A stretch of 25,201 bases of DNA, from the NCBI GenBank assembly GCA_020718125.1, contig DYDC01000005.1:1-25201 (forward strand). The letters are read 5' to 3'. Source of the DNA: Methylacidiphilum sp. Lineage in GTDB: Bacteria > Verrucomicrobiota > Verrucomicrobiia > CAIQCK01. Position numbers and translations under genes: made by a program. This document shows, one piece after another, positions 16,016 to 21,779 of this stretch (positions are counted from its first letter, which is position 1; every line of letters begins with the position of its first letter). The notes beneath the pieces were generated by a model that worked only from the letters and a program-made list of their open reading frames with translations, was not told the DNA's origin and did no database searches.

Positions 16016-16795
16016 ATGAAACTGCTCTTCATCGGCGATGTCGTGGGCGAACCCGGCCGCGAGGCGGTGCGCGGGCTTTACCGCGCGCTCTGCGAGCGCC
16101 ACGGCATCAGCTACGTCATCGCCAACGGCGAGAACATCGCCGGCGGCAGCGGGCTGACGTTGAAAACCGTCCGCGAGCTGCTCGTGATCGGCGTGGACGT
16201 CATCACCAGCGGCGACCATGTCTGGGATCAGAAGGAGTTCGTCGGCGACATCCTGAAGGAGCCGCGCGTGCTGCGGCCGGCCAACTTTCCACCCGGCGCG
16301 CCCGGTGAAGGCTCGATTGTCTGGAAACGCGAGGGCCTGCCGCCCATCGCCGTCCTCAACCTCCAGGGCCGCACATTCATGCCGGCGCTGGAGAACCCGT
16401 TCACCGTCGCCGACGCGGCCGTGCGGCAACTCCGCAAACAGACGCCCATCATCCTCGTGGACATGCACGCCGAGGCCACCAGCGAGAAGATCGCAATGGG
16501 ACGTTATCTCGACGGCCGCGTCAGCGCCGTCATCGGCACCCACACCCACGTGCAGACGGCGGATGAACAGGTTTTCCACGGCGGCACCGCGTTCCTGAGC
16601 GATGCGGGTTTCACCGGCCCTCAGGAATCCATCCTCGGCCGCGAGATCCAGCCCGTCATCCAGCGCTTCGTCACCCAGATGCCCCGGCGGTTCAAAGTCG
16701 CCACGCAGCGCGTGATGCTCCACGGCGCGGTGATCGAGGTGGACGACGCCACAGGCCGTGCCAAGACGATCGAGCGGATTGCCGAATCGCTCTAA
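16016..16795 (+). CDS. ymdB: YmdB-family metallophosphoesterase (TIGR00282)
   Basis: This 259-residue protein belongs to the YmdB/DR1281 family of 2',3'-cyclic-nucleotide phosphodiesterases that bind two metals. D8 (FIGDVVG), E39 and N40 (NGENIAGG), and the histidines of VDMHAEATSEK and GTHTHVQT fit the ligand set. The ligand normally present as Asn in 'GNHTWD' is Asp here (D67 in TSGDHVWDQ), a conservative change that may be lineage-specific. In Bacillus, YmdB affects biofilm formation and motility and lies next to rny. No ribosome binding site precedes the ATG, because the heptamer array runs to 4 bases upstream; translation efficiency may be altered. Family length is normal. Confidence 0.93.
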   Translation: MKLLFIGDVVGEPGREAVRGLYRALCERHGISYVIANGENIAGGSGLTLKTVRELLVIGVDVITSGDHVWDQKEFVGDILKEPRVLRPANFPPGAPGEGSIVWKREGLPPIAVLNLQGRTFMPALENPFTVADAAVRQLRKQTPIILVDMHAEATSEKIAMGRYLDGRVSAVIGTHTHVQTADEQVFHGGTAFLSDAGFTGPQESILGREIQPVIQRFVTQMPRRFKVATQRVMLHGAVIEVDDATGRAKTIERIAESL

Positions 16796-16878
16796 GGGCA
16801 GCGCGCCACAGAGAGGCTGTGAGTTTTTCATTCGGAGGCTTGCAGGTCTGTGCGCGGACGCCAAGGTTCATCGGCATA

Positions 16879-17277
16879 ATGAACCCTCCCGATACCGCGC
16901 GCGAGCACTCCGAAGCCTCCCCGTTGGCCAACCCACTGCCAGGTTTGTCGCTGCAGCCCAGCGGCCCGCCGCTGTCGCCTTCGGCCGCCGACTGCCCGCC
17001 GCCGCCCGTCCCGCGCCCGCGCCACCCCCAGCGGCAGCAGGTGGAGATGCACTGCCTGGTTTTAGAGTATCTCTTGGAACCCACTCATGCGGCTCGCGCG
17101 GTGTGGGAGGCCGTCGAGGGGCTGAACCTTAGCGCGTGGCTCAACGACATCCACGCCGTGGAAGGTCAGCCGGGCCGCGACGCGACCGATCCACGCATCC
17201 TAGTGGCGTTGCTCTACGCGCTGACCCACGACTTGCTGCAAGCCATCAAACTGCGGGCGGCGGTGGCGGTGAGTTAA
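16879..17277 (+). pseudogene. IS1182-like transposase remnant (N-terminal part only)
   Basis: The 132-residue frame from the ATG at 16879 has a Pro-rich, unrecognised first part (residues 1-52). This is followed by a stretch like the N-terminal domain of IS1182/IS4-group transposases (about residues 54-115): THAARAVWEAVEGLNLSAW, then AVEGQPGRDATDPRILVALLYAL. It then stops. Complete transposases of this type are about 450 residues or more, so the DDE catalytic core is absent. No matching 3' part lies downstream, where the sequence is non-coding to 17423. The remnant lies between ymdB and a membrane-protein gene, in a poorly conserved stretch. The original start and the inverted ends of the element cannot be seen. 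Confidence 0.6.
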
Positions 17278-17423
17278 GCGGTGGGGCCAGCAAAGAATCC
17301 GAGCGAGCCGATGAGATAACAACGGCGGATAAACCGGGGAAAGTTCGACGGCGATCAACGCCCCCCCCCGCGACTTATCGCTAAAGGCGAAACACTCACA
17401 GCCTCGGAGTGGCGCGGCTGCTT

Positions 17424-17975
17424 TCAGTAAACCCAGATTCCCAGGCCGATGAGGAATGCGCCGACCGCACAGCCGAGACCGCAAAGCGCCCGGCAACGGC
17501 CATCGGTTGCGGTGGCCCAGTCAATCATGTCCCGCATCCGGTAAGGCGAGACCGTGAACCACATGCCTGCAATGGCCCAAATGTAGGCGATCACGGTCAT
17601 CACCAGCCGCCACGGGGTGTCGAGTTGGTTGGCCGAGTCCACGACGACCTTTGCCAGCATCAGCAGCAGGATCGCCAGGCCGCGCACGGCTAGAAAATCA
17701 AACTTCAGCACGATGAGGCCGACATAGGTGGCCGCCAGGAAGGCATAGACATACGTCTTGCCGATGATCATGCCCTCCTCACCCGCCCGGCTCACCACGA
17801 TCAAGCTCCAGACCAGCACGATGGTGAGAAACAAGATGCCCGGCCAGACGGCACGCGGGAACTTCCGCGCGATGTCGCGGTAACGCCGCGGGTTGACGAC
17901 GCCCAGCGCGCGCCCGGCGATGATGGCCGCGCCCAGCGTGATCGCGACCGGCTTCAATGGAACCATGTCATACAT
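17424..17975 (-). CDS. multi-spanning membrane protein of unknown function
   Basis: The 183-residue protein has about six hydrophobic segments (residues about 8-26, 43-62, 73-91, 94-112, 122-141 and 160-182), separated by short loops with several Arg and Lys, for example NPRRYRDIARKFPRAVW. The region around residues 140-158 (WFTVSPYRMRDMIDWATATD) is the only distinctive soluble loop. I do not recognise the family. A second in-frame ATG lies three codons on. No ribosome binding site is seen. The heptamer array 17981-18050 lies directly upstream, so the transcript, if started near 18040, would carry the repeats in its leader. Confidence 0.6.
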   Translation of the reverse strand: MYDMVPLKPVAITLGAAIIAGRALGVVNPRRYRDIARKFPRAVWPGILFLTIVLVWSLIVVSRAGEEGMIIGKTYVYAFLAATYVGLIVLKFDFLAVRGLAILLLMLAKVVVDSANQLDTPWRLVMTVIAYIWAIAGMWFTVSPYRMRDMIDWATATDGRCRALCGLGCAVGAFLIGLGIWVY

Positions 17976-17980
17976 AATCT

Positions 17981-18050
17981 GTGGTCAGTGAACAGTGGAC
18001 AGTGGACAGTGGACAGTGAACAGTGAACAGTGGACAGTGGACAGTGTGCA
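17981..18050 (+). repeat. ten-unit heptamer array (GTGGACA type)
   Basis: Ten units in unbroken 7-base phase run from 17981: GTGGTCA, GTGAACA, GTGGACA three times, GTGAACA twice, GTGGACA twice, and GTGTGCA. There is no inverted partner nearby. The array lies between the 5' end of the membrane-protein gene and the 3' end of miaB, both on the minus strand. Confidence 0.9.
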
Positions 18051-18071
18051 GGGGACGGCGGCCCGTGTCAA
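18043..18071 (-). promoter_or_regulatory. weak candidate promoter for the membrane-protein gene
   Basis: On the minus strand, TTGACA (18071-18066) is followed after 17 bases by CACACT (18048-18043). The -35 box is perfect but the -10 box is poor and lies in the last unit of the heptamer array. The -35 box overlaps the miaB stop codon. Confidence 0.25.
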
Positions 18072-19414
18072 AGGTTCAGAATGGCCGGGTCGCCATAAAG
18101 CGTGTAGTCCTTCGCGCGCGTGACGCGCACGTCGAGAAGCTGGCCGCGGTGGCGGTCGTTGCCGGGGAAGAAAACAATGCGGTTGCAGCGCGTGCGCCCG
18201 AAAAGCCTGCCCTCGACGACCTTCGTGTCCGGCTCGCCCTCGACGAGAATCTGCATCGTGCGCCCGACCAGCCGCGCGCTCCGTTCGGCGGCGACGCCAT
18301 CCATGACCGCCAGCAACTCGGCGTGGCGGCGTTCAATCCCGGCCTGCGGAATCTGGCCGTCCATTGCCGCGGCGGGCGTGCCGGTGCGGTTGGAGTATTT
18401 GAAGAGGAACACGCCGTCGCAGGCCACCTCGCGCACCAGCGCGACGGTCTGTTGAAAATCCTCCTCCGTCTCGCCGGGGAAACCGACGATGATGTCGGTG
18501 GTGACAGCGATCTCCGGCACGCGGGCGCGGAGCTTCTCCACGATGCGTTTGTATTTCTCGACCGAGTAAGGCCGCTTCATCGCCTTGAGCACGCGGTTGC
18601 TGCCGCTCTGCACGGGCAGGTGGACCTGCTCGCACAGTTTTTCCAGCCGCCCATAGCAGCCGATGAGGTCGTCGCGGAAGCCCTGTGGATGCGGCGAGGT
18701 GAACCGGATGCGCTCGATGCCGGGCACGGCGTTGACGGCTTCCAGAAGCTGGACGAATGGCGATTTGCCGTCACGGATGGCGATGTCGTCGCGCCCATAG
18801 CTCGTCACGATCTGGCCAAGCAGTGTGACTTCCTTGACGCCACTGGCCGCGAGCGCGCGCACTTCCGCCAAGACGTCCTCGATTGAGCGGCTGCGCTCCG
18901 GGCCTCGCGTGGCGGGCACGATGCAGAACGCGCAGCGCATGTCGCAGCCCTGCATGACGGACACAAACGCCGTCGGTTGCGCGCCTGGCGCGACGTGGTC
19001 GCGTATGGTTGCCTCGCTTCCCGGCTCCGCCGCGACATCCACGACCGGCTCGTGACCGTTCCCGGCAAGATGCTCGAGGTGGTCGGCAATCCTGTGAGCT
19101 TTCTGTGTGCCGACGATCAGGTCCACGTCCGGCAACTTGTCGAGCAGTTCCTGGCCGAGCCGTTGCGCCATGCAGCCCATGAAACCGAGTTTCAGGCCCG
19201 GCTTCTCGCGCTTGAGTTGCGCAAGGAAGCCCATCTTGCCAAGGGCCTTTTGTTCGGCTTGGTCGCGAACCGAGCAGGTGTTGAGCAGGATGACGTCGGC
19301 ATCGCCCTCGGACTGCGCAAGGCCGTAACCGCGCTCGCGCAACATCGCCGCGACCGCCTCGCTGTCGCGCTCGTTCATCTGGCAGCCGTAGGTCTTAATG
19401 AAGACTTTTTTCAC
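18068..19414 (-). CDS. miaB: tRNA-2-methylthio-N6-dimethylallyladenosine synthase MiaB
   Basis: The 448-residue radical SAM methylthiotransferase modifies A37 of tRNAs that read UNN codons. The N-terminal UPF0004 domain carries one [4Fe-4S] cluster on C11 (KTYGCQMNERDSE), C47 (NTCSVRD) and C81 (GFMGCMAQR). The radical SAM cluster motif is C157-D-M-R-C161-A-F-C164. A TRAM domain closes the protein (about 382-446). The usual GQNVNSYG motif reads GQIVTSYG here. The GTG at 19414 is the only reasonable start, since the conserved N-terminus KKVFIKTYGC follows at once; no ribosome binding site is visible. The gene follows folE on the same strand, with the heptamer-based hairpin between them. Confidence 0.94.
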   Translation of the reverse strand: MKKVFIKTYGCQMNERDSEAVAAMLRERGYGLAQSEGDADVILLNTCSVRDQAEQKALGKMGFLAQLKREKPGLKLGFMGCMAQRLGQELLDKLPDVDLIVGTQKAHRIADHLEHLAGNGHEPVVDVAAEPGSEATIRDHVAPGAQPTAFVSVMQGCDMRCAFCIVPATRGPERSRSIEDVLAEVRALAASGVKEVTLLGQIVTSYGRDDIAIRDGKSPFVQLLEAVNAVPGIERIRFTSPHPQGFRDDLIGCYGRLEKLCEQVHLPVQSGSNRVLKAMKRPYSVEKYKRIVEKLRARVPEIAVTTDIIVGFPGETEEDFQQTVALVREVACDGVFLFKYSNRTGTPAAAMDGQIPQAGIERRHAELLAVMDGVAAERSARLVGRTMQILVEGEPDTKVVEGRLFGRTRCNRIVFFPGNDRHRGQLLDVRVTRAKDYTLYGDPAILNL

Positions 19415-19423
19415 GGGCGGGAA

Positions 19424-19472
19424 CTGAAACGTGAAACGTAAAGCGTGACGCCTTTGCGCTTCACGTTTCACC
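19424..19472 (-). repeat. inverted heptamer pair forming a strong hairpin
   Basis: Plus-strand units are CTGAAAC, GTGAAAC, GTAAAGC and GTGACGC (19424-19451), then the inverse arm CTTTGCG, CTTCACG and TTTCACC (19452-19472). The 15 bases 19431-19445 pair with 19456-19470 at 14 of 15 positions. The structure lies 4 bases after the folE stop and 9 bases before the miaB start. It could act as an attenuating or stabilising hairpin, although no T-run follows on the minus strand. Confidence 0.8.
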
Positions 19473-19476
19473 CTTC

Positions 19477-20058
19477 CTACGCCGACATGGACTTGCCGTA
19501 GATGAGCGCCATGATCTCGGTGCGGCTGGTGATGCGTTTCCGGAAGTCGCCCCGCATGGCGCTGGTGATGACGGTGGCGCCCGGTTTCTTGACGCCGCGC
19601 ATGGTCATGCAGGTGTGGATGCCCTCGATGACGACAGCGACGCCCTCGGCGCCAAGCATCTCCTCGATGAGGTCGGCGATCTGGCTGGTCATGCGCTCCT
19701 GCACCTGCGGCCGGCGGGCGAACGCCTCGACGACGCGGGCGAGCTTGGAGATGCCGACGATCTTGCCGTTGGGGATGTAGCCGACGTGGGCTTTGCCGAA
19801 GAACGGCAGGAGGTGGTGCTCGCACATCGAGTAGAACGCGATGTCCTTCACCAGCACGATCTCGTGGTGGTCTTCCTTGAAACTGGTGCGCAGCGCGTGG
19901 CGCGGGTCGGTGTCGCCGCCGCCAACAATCTCGGCATACACGCGGGCAACGCGGGCGGGCGTGTCGCGCAGGCCATCGCGGTCGGGATCCTCGCCAATGG
20001 CCTCCAGGATCATGCGGACGGCCCGTTCAATCTTGGGTTTGTCGAATTGTTTGTTCAC
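19477..20058 (-). CDS. folE: GTP cyclohydrolase I
   Basis: This 193-residue enzyme turns GTP into 7,8-dihydroneopterin triphosphate, the first step of folate (and possibly queuosine-type) synthesis. Zinc ligands C79, H82 (in YSMCEHHLLPF) and C150 (in EGIHTCMTMRG) are in place, so it is a zinc-type FolE. GYIPNGKIVGISKLAR and RPQVQERMTSQIAD are standard. The frame extends to an ATG at 20100, but a promoter (-35 20113-20108, -10 20090-20085) predicts a transcript start near 20078, which would exclude that ATG. The GTG at 20058, with GAAAGG six bases before it, is therefore chosen. miaB follows on the same strand, after a hairpin. Confidence 0.95.
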   Translation of the reverse strand: MNKQFDKPKIERAVRMILEAIGEDPDRDGLRDTPARVARVYAEIVGGGDTDPRHALRTSFKEDHHEIVLVKDIAFYSMCEHHLLPFFGKAHVGYIPNGKIVGISKLARVVEAFARRPQVQERMTSQIADLIEEMLGAEGVAVVIEGIHTCMTMRGVKKPGATVITSAMRGDFRKRITSRTEIMALIYGKSMSA

Positions 20059-20084
20059 GGCGCCTTTCAGGAAAAGTGCCGCGC

Positions 20085-20113
20085 AGGATAATCCAACCAA
20101 AGAGCGGGGTCAA
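20085..20113 (-). promoter_or_regulatory. sigma70-type promoter for folE
   Basis: On the minus strand, TTGACC (20113-20108) and TATCCT (20090-20085) are exactly 17 bases apart. The predicted start, near 20078, gives a leader of about 20 bases with GAAAGG before the GTG start. Confidence 0.55.
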
Positions 20114-20117
20114 TCAC

Positions 20118-20135
20118 CCGGCCGTATCCGGCCGG
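20118..20135 (-). terminator. candidate hairpin after the prepilin-like gene
   Basis: CCGGCC (20118-20123) and GGCCGG (20130-20135) form a perfect 6-bp stem with a 6-base loop, about 48 bases past the prepilin-like stop and just ahead of the folE promoter. No T-run follows, so intrinsic termination is uncertain. Confidence 0.3.
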
Positions 20136-20182
20136 ACCCGACCGAACAGAAAACTGCCCGCGCGTGTGGACACATCAGGCGT

Positions 20183-20932
20183 TCAGCGGCGCTCCTGCGC
20201 GAAGTGGTAAAACATCTCGTAAGCCCGGTCCGCCTCGGCGCTCGACAGCAGTTGGACATGGCCGTCCACGAAACACGCGTTGGTCTTGCCCTTGGCGGGG
20301 TCCTTCTTGTCGGCGCGGTGATAGGTGGCGGGGCGGTTTCTTCCCGTGCGGCCGCTGTAGTAACCGTCGTCGAGATACGTGCGGCCGTCATTCGGCGGGT
20401 AACCACGCGGGTTCTCCTCGATGAGCATCAGGGTTTGGGAGGGCCGCTCGACGCCGCCGGCGTTCCCCGCGCACGTGGCGTCGAAGCCCATGAAGTTGAT
20501 GCCGGCGGGCGGCGTTTTGCCGCTCATGTAGTCGGCCATGGAATACGACCGGACATATCCCGCCTCCGGGTAGGACGGGCAGCGAAAGACGCGGATGTCC
20601 TTCAGATACTTGTAAAGCGAACCGCGCGTGATGGAGATGACGCCGTTGCTGCCCATGGCCGTGTAGCCGGTGATCCACGAACCCGCCGGGCCGCCGCTTT
20701 CGTTCCACGGCAACCGCCCGCCATATTCCACCGCGTAGGCGCTCATCGCGCGGTGGATTTGCTGGAGGTTGCTCGTGCACACAGCAATGTTGGCTGAATC
20801 CTTGATCGAGCGGAAGCTGGGGAAGATCAGGCCGATCAGCACCGCGATGATCGCCATGACGACCAGCAGTTCGATCAGCGTGAACGCGCGGGCCTTTTGC
20901 GCGCGGGGTTTTGTCTGCTGTTGGGTTCTCAT
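20183..20932 (-). CDS. prepilin-type protein with N-terminal methylation motif and H..DG C-terminus
   Basis: The roughly 249-residue protein has a type IV prepilin/pseudopilin N-terminus: a basic leader (KPRAQKARA), then FTLIELLVVMAIIAVLIGLIF, with the conserved Glu at +5. The residue before the cleavage site is Ala rather than Gly. The rest is an exported domain ending with a histidine followed by TNACFVDGHVQLLS, a version of the H-X9-DG motif common in pseudopilins of Verrucomicrobia and Planctomycetes; the spacing between His and DG is longer than nine here. These proteins occur in large numbers in such genomes and their roles are mostly unknown. Of the two ATGs (20941 and 20932), the second is preferred because a promoter predicts a start near 20938, leaving a leader of only about 6 bases. 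Confidence 0.85.
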   Translation of the reverse strand: MRTQQQTKPRAQKARAFTLIELLVVMAIIAVLIGLIFPSFRSIKDSANIAVCTSNLQQIHRAMSAYAVEYGGRLPWNESGGPAGSWITGYTAMGSNGVISITRGSLYKYLKDIRVFRCPSYPEAGYVRSYSMADYMSGKTPPAGINFMGFDATCAGNAGGVERPSQTLMLIEENPRGYPPNDGRTYLDDGYYSGRTGRNRPATYHRADKKDPAKGKTNACFVDGHVQLLSSAEADRAYEMFYHFAQERR

Positions 20933-20944
20933 GTGTTGCATAAA

Positions 20945-20973
20945 ATCCTAGGCTGCACCGCTTGCGGCGTCAA
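20945..20973 (-). promoter_or_regulatory. sigma70-type promoter for the prepilin-like gene
   Basis: On the minus strand, TTGACG (20973-20968) and TAGGAT (20950-20945) are exactly 17 bases apart. The predicted start near 20938 lies between the two possible ATGs and favours the one at 20932. The TAGGA could also be read as a ribosome binding site for the ATG at 20941. Confidence 0.5.
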
Positions 20974-20996
20974 TGATTCTGCCGCGACGCCCCCCC

Positions 20997-21779
20997 TCAC
21001 CCCCAGCGATTCACGCGTCCCGCCGCGAACTTCTCCACCTGCCGCGCCACCTTGTGCAGCACGCGCACGTCGCGGTTCTCCAGCACCGCCCGGCTGAATA
21101 CCCGCCGCAACGGCCGCGCAAACGTCTCCGGGTCTCCGCGGTGCGGGCGGAAACCCGCCTGCCGCATCGCCGCCACGAAATGCTGGATCGCCCGCTCGAT
21201 CTCCAAGTCCGGCGCCAGGTCCAGCTTCGGCCCGCTGACCTGCCCGATGCTGCCGAGGAAAATCTCGTAAGCCACCACCTGCACGGCTTGAGCGAGGTTC
21301 AGCGACGGCACGCGATGGACCGCCGGCACCGTCGTGCAGAGGTGGCAACGGCCCAGTTCGATGTCGAACAACCCCTTGTCCTCGCGGCCGAACACGATCC
21401 CGACCCGGAACTTCTGCGACACCTCCACGATGTGCGGCGCCACGTCGCGGATCGGCTGCACCTGCGGAATGCCCGGATCGCGCGAACGATGCGTCGTGCC
21501 GATGAGCCGATGGATGCCCTCGAACGCCTCGTCCAGCGAACCGACCACGCGCGCCCCTTGCAGCACGTCGTCCGCGCCATGCGCGAACGCCTGCGCCTGG
21601 CGGTTGTCCTTGAACCCGCAGCCCCCCACCACCACGAGCTGCGTGAACCCCATCGTCTTGATCGCGCGCGCCGCGCTGCCGACGTTGCCCGGTGTCTGCG
21701 GCTCGACGAGGATGAACGTCACGTTCGCGAGATTTCGCGGCGCCGGGAGGTCGAGAATTTTGTGAGACGGCCCGCTCAT
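20997..21779 (-). CDS. trmJ: TrmJ-type SPOUT RNA 2'-O-methyltransferase
   Basis: This 260-residue protein has the three SPOUT knot motifs: FILVEPQTPGNVGSAARA (22-39), IVFGREDKGL (128-137) and PSLNLAQAVQVVAYE (158-172). The order and spacing fit TrmJ, which methylates the ribose of position 32 in several tRNAs, more than the broader TrmH group, although the substrate cannot be proved from sequence. A helical C-terminal extension (175-260) is typical of TrmJ and ends RVNRWG. The ATG at 21779 overlaps the TGA of the upstream glycosidase-like gene (ATGA), so translation seems coupled to a gene with no evident connection to tRNA. Confidence 0.88.
   Translation of the reverse strand: MSGPSHKILDLPAPRNLANVTFILVEPQTPGNVGSAARAIKTMGFTQLVVVGGCGFKDNRQAQAFAHGADDVLQGARVVGSLDEAFEGIHRLIGTTHRSRDPGIPQVQPIRDVAPHIVEVSQKFRVGIVFGREDKGLFDIELGRCHLCTTVPAVHRVPSLNLAQAVQVVAYEIFLGSIGQVSGPKLDLAPDLEIERAIQHFVAAMRQAGFRPHRGDPETFARPLRRVFSRAVLENRDVRVLHKVARQVEKFAAGRVNRWG

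Noticed and set aside
17361..17369. Run of nine C residues
   Set aside because: It lies in non-coding DNA after the transposase remnant. It may be a sequencing or slippage site, but nothing suggests function.
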